Of a DNA stretch of 64,000 nt, positions 51,118 to 63,750 are shown in pieces; the first letter of the stretch is position 1; each line of letters opens with the position of its first letter. A model generated the notes under the pieces. It saw nothing but the letters and a program-made list of their open reading frames with translations, was not told the DNA's origin and searched no databases. Position numbers and translations under genes: made by a program. This DNA is from Ophryocystis elektroscirrha (Eukaryota; Apicomplexa; Conoidasida; Neogregarinorida; Ophryocystidae): positions 1-64,000 of the forward strand of contig JAQIFP010000047.1 of assembly GCA_030141585.1 (NCBI GenBank). Direction: 5' to 3'.

Positions 51118-52225
51118 TATTACATGATGTATTGCAAGTTTTTTGATAAAAAGCTTTCATACATTGTTTTATGTGCAAACAATATATTGCAATAGTACTA
51201 TTGCAATATATTTGTCCAAAAAATATTATTAAATTACATAATATAATGTAATCTTGTATCTGTATAAAAAAAAAAGTATTTCAATTATGACTTTCAGAAG
51301 GACCAAGAATTATGACTGTTTTGCTATACTTACCGGAATTTTATTATATCTAAATCGTCTTTCTATTTAGTTAAAAAAAGAAACCTAAACTTGATTACAA
51401 ACTTTATTACAGTTGAAATCAGCTCAATTTGCTAGATGGCCGGCATTTTTTTTTTCCAACTATTTTTTTCCATTGATAAAAAAAAAAATGATTATTTTTT
51501 ATAATATTGCTTCACAACTAAAAGTGCACTTTGTTACTTGTTCATAATATGATTTGTATTGACAATTTAATCACATAACTAGTATAAGTATATTTAATTA
51601 AGTTCCATGTAAGTTTCATATTTAACAAAAAAAAAAAAAAAAGAAAATTGCATGTATTTAAAAATATATTTTCGTAATATTTAAATATCGCGCATTTTCA
51701 CAAGTTATTTATCAATAGCAGCATTGTAGTTTTTGAAGTGTATTAAGAAAAATTCTAATAAGAAGAATGTTAAATTATATCTTTAAATCCCAAATATTAT
51801 TATATTTTATTATATATGAATGCCCTATTTATTCGTGTTAGTATTGGTACACTTATCTTTGATAGTTCATATTTTGTTGAAAAAAAGAACACAAATTTGA
51901 CAATATTGTTAATAAAATTGAATACATGTATTTAGTTTTTATTTATAATGTAATTTGCATGTATTTTCAGAAGGTTTTGTAATTGTAATTCAGATAATAT
52001 TTTCAAATATTGCAAAAGTGTATATTTGAATCAGTTTATTGCTTAGTAAAGTAACTATATGTTATAATAACATATGATATTATAAACATATATTTGTTGT
52101 ATAAAATTCTTTAGTAAACTATAAACTAAAAGACATCACAACATAAATTGAAGGGAGGGAGAAAAAAAAAAAAAAAGCGTATCAAGACATTAATAATAAT
52201 ATATCAATAGAATATATTAATAATA
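51118..52225. other. 1.1-kb intergenic region before the secreted cluster
   Basis: Very AT-rich with long A/T runs (51631-51644, 52157-52175). No coding exon recognised on either strand. It separates housekeeping genes from the secreted-protein cluster. Confidence 0.6.
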
Positions 52226-53422
52226 ATGAATATATTTACTGGAATTTCGCTTTTAAGTTTATTATTTGTAAGAACAACATTGTCTAAACCTATAAAAATC
52301 CTAAGTAAATCAGCAGATAACTTAAATGGTTATTCAATTTACAAGAGTATAATAAAGCCCATAGGCCCATTGCAAGAAATAAATTTCAAGCAACAAATAA
52401 TTGACAGTACTAATAGTATTATACTAGGTTTAAATGAAACTTTAATTCGAAATAATGTATATACTACAATGCGCCAACTTGAGCTGCTAATTGCTTATCA
52501 ATTTATTGCAATTGAGCAAACTTATGAACTAAACAGAAGAAGTCGTTTAGCTGTAACGGATACAATATCGTTTGGGTTTCTTATGCCATCAAACAGTTTA
52601 TACGAACTGGCAAAAAAATATCGTAACAAAATTATTCGAAGCCATTGTGGGATAATGCTATCACATGGTTTGAGTTTATCATTTCGAAAGTTAGAATTTC
52701 ACGAAATAAATGAAGAAAATCCTGAGATGTGTAATGGCAATTCACCTTATGAAATTAGTTTGAATATCTTGGGCTATGTAAACTATAAAAATAAAGTTGA
52801 CACATTTAATTGGGATGAATTTATAGATAATATAAAGAAGTTAAATTATGAACCATCCCCTTTTGTTTTTATATTAGACTTTTATGAAGGAGTTTTAGAG
52901 GTTAAATATAATATTAAAGATGTCGGTCAAGTCCACATTGCAAGATATACACTAGGAAGAATGTTTGATGAATTTGGAAGTGTTGGTCTTTATATAAATA
53001 GTTTATTTATGTTTAAAGTTAAATATTCTGCAGCATTTTACGAATCTCTTTTTTATATGCTTAAATTCGGTTCTATTTTAAGAGGGAAACAAGTAAGCAA
53101 ATTTAAGAAAGCTCCAGCAATAAATAACTATAAAAAAGCTAATTTACAGGCAGCAAATTTAAAGTTAAATATTCGAGAAAAAAATATTACAAAACTTGAT
53201 ATTATCAAATCATTACTTCCTTTAACGTGCAATGATTTAATAATTACTTCAATGGATAGAAAAGAAATGACATTAATTCTTTACGAATATAACATTGACA
53301 ATACAATGATTATTGAATTTTCCACTGAACAAGAAATACCAGAAGTTTATCAACACTCACGATTTTTGCGTTCTTGTGGAATTTTAAACTTTTATAATAA
53401 TACATATAAGCTAACTTTTTAA
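52226..53422 (+). CDS. Secreted cluster protein A (398 aa)
   Basis: Single exon from ATG 52226. Signal peptide MNIFTGISLLSLLFVRTTLS. No tandem repeats. The C-terminal two thirds align by eye with the C-termini of cluster proteins B and C. Shared points are a VTDTISFGFLMPS segment, a beta-rich block FVFILDFYEGVLEVKYN, and a final RSCGILNFYNNTYKL with an invariant Cys-Gly. Function unknown. No membrane helix after the signal, so probably secreted to the host interface or parasitophorous space (inference). First gene of five tandem plus-strand signal-peptide genes. Confidence 0.85.
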   Translation: MNIFTGISLLSLLFVRTTLSKPIKILSKSADNLNGYSIYKSIIKPIGPLQEINFKQQIIDSTNSIILGLNETLIRNNVYTTMRQLELLIAYQFIAIEQTYELNRRSRLAVTDTISFGFLMPSNSLYELAKKYRNKIIRSHCGIMLSHGLSLSFRKLEFHEINEENPEMCNGNSPYEISLNILGYVNYKNKVDTFNWDEFIDNIKKLNYEPSPFVFILDFYEGVLEVKYNIKDVGQVHIARYTLGRMFDEFGSVGLYINSLFMFKVKYSAAFYESLFYMLKFGSILRGKQVSKFKKAPAINNYKKANLQAANLKLNIREKNITKLDIIKSLLPLTCNDLIITSMDRKEMTLILYEYNIDNTMIIEFSTEQEIPEVYQHSRFLRSCGILNFYNNTYKLTF

Positions 53423-53521
53423 TTCTTTTTTTTTTTTTTTTTTTTTAAATTACCGCGCTTTTTTTTTTTTTAGACGGTATATTCATTTATTGGAATTCAA
53501 CCGTTGATCAGTTTTGAAATT

Positions 53522-56500
53522 ATGCACTTTTTATTTTTTTTAATAGCATCAAGCATTGCTGTAACTAGTGCAATAGGTCATTACGAAGCTTTACTAGCTG
53601 ATCGTCGATTTATATTTACTTTTAGTAAATTGTTGTTTAATCGATTTAATGAATATAATGCAACTTCAACATCAACACAAGACTTCAGAAATGAACTCGA
53701 GGCACAAATAGATCTACAAAAAAATATTATAGCAGGGTACAATGTTAGTTTTTATTCAGAAAATGTTGAGCCAATAATAAATTATACACTTTTATCAAAA
53801 TTATTATTCGAAGTAAAAAAACATGGTTTTTCAGCAGAGTCTGATCGTCTAATAATTGAAAAGTTGAATGGTCTAATACTAAAAAGATTGTATGAGACTC
53901 AAACTATAGTTCAAATCAAAGATATAGCAATTGAAAAATTCCAAAGTCCAGAATATGAAAATACAAAAAAAAAACCTCAGAAACTTTCATTGCTTAATTA
54001 TAGACGCTCAAAATCTGACGATTCTGCTGCTTGGACAAAGCGTCCTTATTACCGAACTGAAAACTATGTTTTTTCAAGTCCCATAGAACTTTCTAGCATA
54101 CAAACCGCACCAAAAAGCGCACTACAAACCGCACCAAAAAGCGCACTACAAACCGCACCAAAAAGCGCACTACAAACCGCACCAAAAAGCGCACTAAAAA
54201 GCGCACTAAAAACCGGACCAAAAACCGCAGAAACAAGCGGAGCAAAAAGCGGAGCAAACAACGCAGCAAAAGTTGCTTTTTCCATAACACCAAAGTCTGA
54301 TGTTAAAGAAAAAAAAGTTTTACTAGACATCGGCGTAAAAGGCGCCACACTAAAGCCTGAAACTCCAAATTTTCCACCAAGTACATTTCAAAAAAACTTA
54401 GAGTTTCTCAAAGGCTTACTGGACATGGAATTTGACAATTCAGAATATGCCATTCCTTCAACATCCAAGGCTGAAAATGTAGTGGAAAAAGAAAAGTCCA
54501 ATAGTCCAATAATTGACATTGACATTGAAACCCAAGTAAAAAGATCCATGGAAGAATTGATTGCGAATCAATTAGAAAAACATAAAATGCTAACGAAAGA
54601 ACTTAACGCGAAAAAAAGTTCGCCAACTAGCCATCCTACTTTTAAAAGTTACTTATATGAAGCGGACAAAGAGCCAGGGTTGAGTACGAAGAAGGAGGCA
54701 GACTTGAATAAGGAGAAAGAGGCAGAGTCCAATAAGGAAAAGGTTTCGAGTAATTCCAAGTTTTATGTCACTGATTTTGTTGACAAACCAAGCACCTCTG
54801 AAGACAATCATACTTTTACACCAGAAGAGAAAGAAGCTTTTGCTTTGGAGGAAGAAAACTATCTTAAATGGAAAGCTAAAGATCTTATTAATCTCGCAAA
54901 CGAAAAATCCTCTTCAATAGGAGACGAAGCTATTTTAGACTCGAATAAAGAGAAAGAGGCAGAGTCCAATAAGGAGAAAGTTTCGAGTAATTCCAAGTTT
55001 TATGTCACTGATTTTGTTGACAAACCAAGCACCTCTGAAGACAATCATACTTTTACACCAGAAGAGAAAGAAGCTTTTGCTTTGGAGGAAGAAAACTATC
55101 TTAAATNNNNNNNNNNNNNNNNNNNNNNNNNNNNNNNNNNNNNNNNNNNNNNNNNNNNNNNNNNNNNNNNNNNNNNNNNNNNNNNNNNNNNNNNNNNNNN
55201 NNNNNNNNNNNNNNNNNNNNNNNNNNNNNNNNNNNNNNNNNNNNNNNNNNNNNNNNNNNNNNNNNNNNNNNNNNNNNNNNNNNNNNNNNNNNNNNNNNNN
55301 NNNNNNNNNNNNNNNNNNNNNNNNNNNNNNNNNNNNNNNNNNNNNNNNNNNNNNNNNNNNNNNNNNNNNNNNNNNNNNNNNNNNNNNNNNNNNNNNNNNN
55401 NNNNNNNNNNNNNNNNNNNNNNNNNNNNNNNNNNNNNNNNNNNNNNNNNNNNNNNNNNNNNNNNNNNNNNNNNNNNNNNNNNNNNNNNNNNNNNNNNNNN
55501 NNNNNNNNNNNNNNNNNNNNNNNNNNNNNNNNNNNNNNNNNNNNNNNNNNNNNNNNNNNNNNNNNNNNNNNNNNNNNNNNNNNNNNNNNNNNNNNNNNNN
55601 NNNNNNNNNNNNNNNNNNNNNNNNNNNNNNNNNNNNNNNNNNNNNNNNNNNNNNNNNNNNNNGGAAAAAAACAATCTCTTCAATCAGGAGACAAAGAATC
55701 ACTTGATAAATTAGAAAAAAACCAATCCCTCCAATCAGGAGACAAAGAATCACTCGATAAATTAGGGAAAAAACAATCTTTTCAATCAGGAGACAAAGAA
55801 TCACTCGATAAATTAGGGAAAAAACAATCCCTCCAATCAGGAGACAAAGAATCACTCAATAAATTAGGGAAAAAACAATCTTTCCAATCAAAAGACAAAG
55901 AATCACTCGATAAATTAGGGAAAAAACAATCCCTCCAAACAGGATACAAAGAATCTCATGAAAGCGGAGAAAAAAATTCACTTGAAACAGCAGACAAAGA
56001 ATTATCTAAGTTACAACAGAAAGAATATCTTCAAGCGGAAGACATGAAAAGTACTGAACCTATAAAAAAGAAGTTGAAAAATACTCGATCTATTGAATTA
56101 GAAAAAGAAAATTTGGTGAGAACAAAATCCGACAGACTTGAAGAAAAACTCCCGAAAGTAGAGGACAATTCTATTATTATAGATGTGAAAAAAATATCTG
56201 ACTCGGAAGATCCTCAAGATATCGAAAACGAGATGCTCCAGTTTGAAATAAAAACGATTTTTGATTTAGACAAGGTGGGTAATTTAGATGTTGATGGTAT
56301 CATGCCTCCTTTATCTGAAGGAGAATTAACTGGAAGATCAATTTCAACAATAGATTCGAGTTTGACTGAATTGAATGAAGCAGAAGAGAACCCGGAAGCT
56401 TTAAATGTTAATGTTGTTGAACGCCCGTCCTTTTATCAACAAGAGCAGTATATAAACACTGCAGGTACACATTTAGATAATTCTAGAGACTATCTCTAGA

Positions 56501-57777
56501 AGTTTTTAGAAAGACAATTTGATTCTGTTTCTTTAGATGTATCTCCAAATGACGACAAAGCTAACAATATATCATTTTTCAAAAAAAACAAGTTCTATGA
56601 AAGCTTAAGAAGTTATTTTTCGGAAAAAAAGAGGTCTGATTCCCAGCCGAATTCAAAAAGCTTCAATAGAGAAGAAAAAAAACGAAGTTCATTTACAGAT
56701 ATTAAAGCAATGAAAGGACCGAAATCTCGAGTTTATGACAGAATGTATACTGCTTTAAAAAAAATCAAACTTGAAGTGCAAAATGACTTACCAGCTGGCC
56801 ATGAAGACATAACTCGATTTCTCATAAAAGCTTTCGTTGGAGCTTCAGAGGCATATAAAGAAGGAGGAGTACTCAAAACTACCGATGCAGAAGTTTTTAG
56901 TTTTTTGAAGGGTTCCTCTCAGCTACGCAATATCAAAACTTTTTTCAATACATCGACGAATGTTCGTTCTTCATTCTTTGCTATGGTCGTTGATGGAGCA
57001 AATATTCACTTTGGACGTTTCCGTTATGTTGATGAAAATGATCCCGATACAACTTTTGATAACTCGCCGTCTCAAACTGCTATGGGAGACTTTTTCTTGT
57101 ATATACCAGCTCTAGTTAAGGCACCGAACGCAAAACTGCTAAATAAATTATCACAAGTCAATACACGGGACTATTTGATGAACTTTAGCTTCCATATTGA
57201 CCTGAAGAAAAACATTCTTACGGTAAAATACCGCCATAAAACAGTCATAGCCGAATTTGACTTTAACGATATATGGAAAACTTATAATCAGTTCACAATT
57301 TTCCCAAAAAATAAATTGCATATCACTAATGAAGCTACACATGGCATTCTAAACGTTGCGAATTCAATTTCAGTTAGAAAAAACTCTACAATCAATCCAT
57401 TAACCCTTTCTAATATTCATATGGCTAAGGTTAACGCATTAAATGACTGGGCACCAGTTTTTGAAATTATTTCCAAGGATGTTGACTCAGAGTCCAATTA
57501 TGTATGTAAAGATGTAATATTCGATTTTTCAAAAAGAACAGTCACTATTATCAATCAATTAGTGTCATCTAAGAGCTTCGTTATTATTAAAGCGAAATTA
57601 CCTACTAACAAAAAACTTCCAGATATTTTAGTAAAGTCTCCATTTATTCACCATTGTGGAGCTACTCTTACTAAATTATATAACGGAAAATATTATGCTA
57701 TCATTCAAACGGCTTTGTTGTATGCTAAGGATATCAATCCTGATGAAATGAAAGTTTTAGTTCAAAGCTATATATAA
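53522..57777 (+). CDS. Secreted cluster protein B, repeat-rich, interrupted by a gap and an in-frame TAG
   Basis: ATG 53522 begins a signal peptide (MHFLFFLIASSIAVTSA). Then a helical N-domain, four QTAPKSAL repeats (54100-54200) and a 79-residue repeat (two copies from 54701 and 54938). A 556-N gap (55107-55662) follows, then about six copies of a 17-residue repeat around GDKESLDKLGKKQS (55663-55950). The frame after the gap runs to TAG at 56497-56499, then continues open in the same frame to 57777. The C-terminal part (about 56710-57777) has the family features: TTDAEVFSFLKG, NFSFHIDLKKNILTVKY and SPFIHHCGATLTKLYNG. The TAG could be a true nonsense change, a read error, or lie in an undetected intron; a GT...AG pair there breaks the frame. 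Function unknown. Confidence 0.7.
54100..54250 (+). repeat. 24-bp coding repeat (Gln-Thr-Ala-Pro-Lys-Ser-Ala-Leu)
   Basis: Four near-identical 24-bp copies encode QTAPKSAL, followed by shorter KSAL, KTGPKTAE and SGAKSGA variants. Inside protein B. Confidence 0.9.
54701..55106 (+). repeat. 237-bp coding repeat before the gap
   Basis: A unit starting NKEKEAESNKEKVSSNS is present from 54701 and again from 54938 with very few differences, the second copy cut by the gap. More copies probably lie in the N stretch. Confidence 0.9.
55107..55662. other. Assembly gap (556 N)
   Basis: Run of N inside the repeat region of protein B. The frame shift seen across it reflects the arbitrary gap size. Confidence 1.
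55663..55960 (+). repeat. 51-bp coding repeat (17 residues)
   Basis: About six copies encode QSLQSGDKESLDKLGKK with small changes. Inside protein B, right after the gap. Confidence 0.88.
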
Positions 57778-58108
57778 TGTATTAATCTCTAAAAAAAATT
57801 TTTTTTTTTTTTTCTAGACAATATTTTGTTTTATTAAATGTTATTTTCATTTGGGTTTTTAGATCTGTTTTTAAACAAATTTTTTAATATATATAAATAA
57901 TTAAGTACAACGGAAAAAAAAAGATTTTCTTTTCTTACAATATCTATGAATTTATGACTATTAAGCATTTTTTTTGTTATAAAACATCCGTCAACAATAT
58001 TACTGTTATGAGATGTCGTTTTAGGACATGCACTATTTGTAAGACCTTTTAGTGGGGAAAACACTTTAAATATTTTATAAAAAAAAAAAAAGGAGAAATT
58101 GTAAAACC

Positions 58109-61100
58109 ATGAATGTTATACTTTGGATCGCTTTACTTTATAAAGTAATAATAACTATAGACTATTTAATAAAAATAAAAAAAAAAAAAACATGCATATA
58201 TTATATATAGGTTTTTTCAAATTCTCTATGAAAAAATTATTATTTTTTTTTTAGATATTTAAAAGTGTTCACTTGAATGTGTTTGACAGCCACAAGCGAA
58301 TGTTGCAAGCATTTCAATCACATTTAAAATTTGATAAAACCAATGTTTTCTCCCACAATTTCAAAAATCAAGCAGATATTCAATTCATGAACTTTTTGGA
58401 ATTATTATATACATTTTCCGAAGACGCACGATTAGATTTGGATTTTTTATCTGATGATATAGAATATGCAATCAGACAACAATTTCAATCAAATGAAGTC
58501 CCAAAAAGAACCTACAATAATAAATCGTATAATGTAATTTCAACACTATGATCCACAGTGACTATCTGAAAAATTAATTACTAACTGTTTATTTATAGCA
58601 TATCATCTTTATACGATTTATCCAAATACATGTATTAATATTAATTTAAGCATACTTAAATATATATGTATATCTAATATTTATTATATTTTTTAAATAT
58701 TTGGACATATTTTTATACATATATATATATATATGTAGATAGAAGTATGTATGCAGATTAGTATGTACTATCATATATGCAGATATGTAGAAATGAGGAT
58801 ATGAATATCTTCATGTATATTTATCTACATATATATACATGTAGATATGTATATACATGTAAATATATATATTTATGTAGATATATATACATGTAAATAT
58901 ATGTAGATAAATATACATGTAAATATATATATATATAGAAATATGTATACAGTGTCTATTATAATACATGTGAAAGTTTATAAGTATGCATGTGTGTATA
59001 AGTGAGGATGTAGGTAGTTAGTAGGTTTTATGTGTGTATACATATTTTAGCAAACATATAATTAGTACTGCATGTCATAGAAAGTATCATATAAAGTATC
59101 AAGTATACAAATAATAAAGTAGAGAGATAATTTTGAAAAATAATTTATTTAAAGCGTAATAAGAACGTATTTAATGTGGTTTTGTTACAGTTGTTTCGAA
59201 ATATGGAAGCTAACACTTTACAATATTTAAATTATAGATCATCCTCTGAATCTATAGTAAGTAAAAGATTGATTAATTTATTTGACTCAGAATTCATCTG
59301 ATGCATCTCTTCTGATATCACCGGACCAACGTGAACCTGTATGTAATGAGGCCCATATGAGCCGAGACAATTCAGAAAACTCGGAAAAATCAACGTAAAT
59401 TAAAAATTATTTTGATAAAAACATTAGACAAACTGATCTCAATATGTCAACAAGTTACTTTGAGAAGCAAAAACAAAAGAAAAAAATAAATTTACATTCC
59501 AGAAAATATGTCAATAAAGCAGCTCGTAAAGCATACACAATTGACAACATAGAAGTTGCTACTAGAGTAAATTTAGCAAATCCCTTGGATGTAAACATGT
59601 GTTCATCACATTCGCAAGAATTACTAAATAAAGTTCCAAGATTATCAAATTTTTCCGATTTAGATGATGTCTCTTCCTGTTCACAATCGAGGCACTATAA
59701 TACAGCAGAAAGTGGTGCTTCATCGCTGGAAAACGTAGCAAAATTTGAAGCTACTTTAATGCCAGAGATTTCAGGGAAAGGATGGAAGACTTTTATGAAT
59801 CCAATTTACCATAGTAATCGAAGTTATACATGTAAAAGTTCATGCAACAACCGGAGATCTTCTAGAGTAGGAAAAAGATCGTCAAATACAGTATCATCCA
59901 CGTCAAAGAGACTACAAAATAGGAACTTTATTACACTCGACGATCGATTAACATCTTCGTTTTCAACTTTTGAGTATTTAATAAACAGTAACAGTGCCCC
60001 AGATTTAACATCAGCAGCACCACCAACAGTAGCAACAGCAACAGCAGCCACAGAACCAGCAGCCACAGTAACAGCAGCCACAGCAACAACAGTAACAGCA
60101 ACAACAGTAACAGCAACAACAGCAACAGCAGCACCAGCAGGGGAAGAAATTTGTAAGTTTTGTAACGCTGAAGATCCCAATAATTGTTTATCGTTCATGA
60201 ACAAAAGTTCCGCAATAAACATAGCTGTGGACGAAGCAACTACATTAGAAGACCTCAACAAAATAATTAAGGAATCTTGTCAATCGTTGGATGACTCCAG
60301 TTTTGGAAATATTCAGATACCAGTTTCTCAATCAAATCCACCAATTGACGAGCCGACCGTGAGCCAACAATCACAAGAATCAAGACACAAATCTACTCCC
60401 AATCTTTGTATGGAAAACCCTGATGACGTAAGGAAGCTAGAATTATCAATTGCTTCTTTCTTACAGTCGAAAAAATTGGCTAATTTAGCTAAAAAAGCTC
60501 AGAAAATTGACTTTGCCAAGCGAAGAAAAATTGTACTTACAGATGTTTCCCAGAAAAATAAAAAGGACCAAAGTACCGATCCAATTGGAGCTTCATGTAG
60601 TGAGTTTTATAAGCTTCCAATGTCCAATTAGGACGTTCCTTGAATAAAAACTTTGACCCTAAAAAAGAAGCAGTCAAACTAGGCGAATCTAGCCGCAAAA
60701 CTAGACTTTCTCAAGAAGACTTACTATCAAGTAAGTGATAAATAATACTGTTGTTTCTGACTGTGAATAATTTTTTATTAATATTCTTGTAATTTTTAAC
60801 TCATTTGAAGATTAAATAAATCATTATAAAACCCATTCAAAAAATTTAAAGCTTTATAAAGCAGGAATTATATGACTAACATCTTTAGAATTTTTTGAAA
60901 AATTTGTTGAATCAGTTCCATCAAACTCGACAGATCACAAACTGTTTCTAAGTCCAACTCGTCAGGCAGCTTCAACTTCTTTATCATTGAATCAAAACCC
61001 CTCGCCTTCAAATACTGCAGCCCCTCGGTCTTCAAATGTAGCCACCCCTCAAACTGCAAATGAAGCCAATTCGAGGTCAAATAGAATTTCTTGGTCTTCA

Positions 61101-63068
61101 AATGTAGCCACCCCTCAAACTGCAAATGAAGCCAATTCGAGGTCAAATAGAACCTCTCGGTCTTCAAATGTAGCCACCCCTCAAACTGCAAATGAAGCCA
61201 ATTCGAGGTCAAATAGAACCTCTCGGTCTTCAAATGTAGCAACCCCTCAAACTGCAAATGAAGCCAATTCGAGGTCAAATAGAACCTCTCGGTCTTCAAA
61301 TGTAGCAGCCCCTCAAACTGCAAATGAAGCCAATTCGAGGTCAAATAGAACCTCTCGGTCTTCAAATGTAGCAGCCCCTCAAACTGCAAATGAAGCCAAT
61401 TCGAGGTCAAATAGAACCTCTCGGTCTTCAAATATAGCAGACTCTCAAACAAATCCAGAATCTATGACTTTAAATCAAGCTTGTTTGTTTTCAAATAATA
61501 CTTTTATGGCTGAAATTGAAGCTGATATGAATTCAGACCCAATTTATATAAATGAATCTAGATTGTCTTCAAATGGAGGTCTTTTTGAATCAGATCCAAT
61601 TAATTCGACTATTAATAATGCTCGTTTTTGTTCAGATACAACTTATGTGAACTTAGATGAACTAAGAAGTTGTTTGTTCTCAAGTGAAGCTTGTTGTGGG
61701 TCTTCAAGTGAAGTAGTCCGTTCGACTCTAAATGAAGCTTGCACTCAGGTTGCGAATGCGGTAAGTTCAACTCCAAATGCAGCCTCCCTTCCGTCCTTAA
61801 ATATAGAAAATTCGTTTTCAACTTTACCAGCAAGCCACTTTCCAAATAGAAATCTAGCATGTTCAAGTCCAATTTTGAACTCTGTGGGAAGAACGACTCA
61901 ATTTTCAAGTTCAACTAACTCGATCCCACCTCCTCCTTATAATTTTGTAAATACGCAACTGGACAATGTAATTTCCGAATTGGAACATTCGGCAAATTGC
62001 TCGAAGGTCTGTTTAGTATGTTCAACACATTTGATAGTAAGACTACCAAAATATCAGAAATCACAAAAGAATTTCAAAATAAGAACTTCATTACGAGAAA
62101 TAGTTTTGAATCGTTTATTTTACCAGAGGAGGATAATAGAAAGGAATTTCGAAATCGAGTTATTAATTAGAGGATTTTATGGCGTCAAAGAATCATTTTC
62201 ACTTAATAATCTTAGGAAAGTGACAGATAGCAATGTATTAGGTTATTTGAGTCCCTCAATTTCTATGTTTCATGTAGCAAATAACTTCAAACAATGTAAA
62301 AAAATAAAAAGCAAGAGTGGGTATTTAAAGTTCTCTAAAGGCGGATTTTTGTTCCAAAATTTGATATTTTATTCCGAAGATTATTGTTCATATGCTGAAA
62401 GAGAAACAGTGGAAGGTTCATTTATTTTACACATGACTGATATATCTCAATCTGACCAATACATGATTGACGTAATTACCGGAAATCAAGCTAATGAAAT
62501 AAAGTGGTCTTTTGAAATTGACTATTATGCTGGTGTATTTTCCGTAATGTATAATTCCACGCATATAATGTCCCTTGATTTTAGCTTAGTAGTAAAGGCT
62601 TATGATAAAAGAAATTATGAGGATAATATTTTTTTTAATCAGCACTGCAAAATATGCCAAAAATATGAAAGCGTTATAAAAATGTTTACCTTTGCTTCGG
62701 CAATAACAGGCAATAGCATCAAATTATTTGTATTCAACACGGACAATTATTTGTACAATATACAGCATTTGAAAACTATTCGTTTAAAAACCTCCACATT
62801 GAAATACAATGTATTCACAGTAATAATACTTGAAAATATACCGAATGGCACTTATAGATGCGAATATCTTACAATACTTTATAAGATGAACATGTTTAGT
62901 CTATTTTTTAGAATAGATGACAGCGTAATTGTAGTGGATGTATCACATAATCAATCAGATCTATTTCATAAAATATTTAAATATTCCCCGTTTTCTTATT
63001 ATTGTGGATTAATTAGAGTTGTTCCAAAAAATAATGATGTTTACGAAATTAGTTTCGAATTTGACTAA
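58109..63068 (+). CDS. Secreted cluster protein C (about 1311 aa), seven exons
   Basis: Exons 58109-58144, 58255-58533, 59191-59256, 59291-59394, 59428-60599, 60632-60730 and 60889-63068 join in phase and sum to 1312 codons with the stop. Introns of 31-34 nt lie at 59257-59290, 59395-59427 and 60600-60631. Exon 1 encodes a signal peptide ([11 protein letters not shown]). Low-complexity Ala/Thr tracts lie at 60010-60140. A 22-residue repeat ([20 protein letters not shown]) occurs about six times at 61018-61440. Ser/Asn-rich sequence follows, then the family C-terminal region: [31 protein letters not shown] and [19 protein letters not shown]. Function unknown. Same orientation as A, B, D and E. 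Confidence 0.82.
58560..59160. other. Intron 2 of protein C gene, TA-rich
   Basis: The intron 58534-59190 is by far the longest in this gene. It holds TATATG/TAGATAT-like microsatellite at 58670-58950 and no visible exon. Confidence 0.6.
60010..60140 (+). repeat. Ala/Thr trinucleotide-like tract
   Basis: Imperfect GCA/ACA/GTA repeats encode Ala, Thr and Val ([23 protein letters not shown]) inside protein C. Confidence 0.85.
61018..61440 (+). repeat. 66-bp coding repeat, six near-identical copies
   Basis: A 22-residue unit is repeated about six times; copies differ only at a few bases (TGG/CGG, ACC/ATT, GCC/GCA), suggesting very recent expansion. Inside protein C. Confidence 0.92.
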
Positions 63069-63200
63069 ATCTATTAATTACAAATAATTCGATTTTTTTA
63101 TTTGTTTTCTTTTTTTTTTTTTTTACCACTATTTATACTAACACACACATGATGCACGTATTTAACATTCCACACACAAGAATCAGTTCAAGAGTTTCAA

Positions 63201-63659
63201 ATGAGGTTTTCTAAGGTTGCAGTTTTCTTAGCAACGCTAAATGTAGTATACGGAGACAAATATTCTAAACTTGATGAAGAAGGTGTAGATTTAATTAGTC
63301 TTGAGCCAGAGAAACCTGCAAAAGAAGTTCCCAATCGCTTAGAGTTTGAAGATGTCTTTACAGACAAAGAAAAAATGATATTAAGCCACTATAATGATTA
63401 CATGGAGTGCATATACTCTTCTCAAACTTTTGATAATTTCAATTTCCAAGAGTGTACAACTCAGTTTTTCACCAAACTTAAAACATTATATAAAAATCCT
63501 AGAAAAAGTTTGAAATCCCGCTTCATAAACATGAAGGACTATTTTAATAGAAAACTCCGACCTAAACGAAATTATGATTTTGAAAAGGTTCCTAAACTAT
63601 CTTTAAAAGAAAGATTACGAAGAAAATTCAGTCGTAACAAACCAATAAAAGAAGAGTAA
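63201..63659 (+). CDS. Small secreted cluster protein D (152 aa)
   Basis: Single exon. Signal peptide MRFSKVAVFLATLNVVYG, then an acidic segment (SKLDEEGVDLISLEPEKPAK) and a highly basic tail (KLSLKERLRRKFSRNKPI). It lacks the shared C-terminal region of A-C, but has the same strand and spacing. Unknown function. A T-run (63109-63125) precedes it, as before other genes here. Confidence 0.75.
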   Translation: MRFSKVAVFLATLNVVYGDKYSKLDEEGVDLISLEPEKPAKEVPNRLEFEDVFTDKEKMILSHYNDYMECIYSSQTFDNFNFQECTTQFFTKLKTLYKNPRKSLKSRFINMKDYFNRKLRPKRNYDFEKVPKLSLKERLRRKFSRNKPIKEE

Positions 63660-63750
63660 AAAAAAAAAAATTAATTTATTTTTTTTTTAGGCTTATAACT
63701 GAAAATTAAAATAAATGATATTTTCAAACTGACGGTTCCTGAAATTTTAC

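Noticed and set aside
55660..55714. Stop codon shortly after the 556-N gap
   Set aside because: It is out of frame only because gap length is arbitrary; another frame continues with the 17-residue repeats.
60868..61452. Minus-strand frame with [24 protein letters not shown] repeats
   Set aside because: Shadow of the 66-bp repeat of protein C, whose plus-strand exon is supported by splice phase and the family C-terminus.
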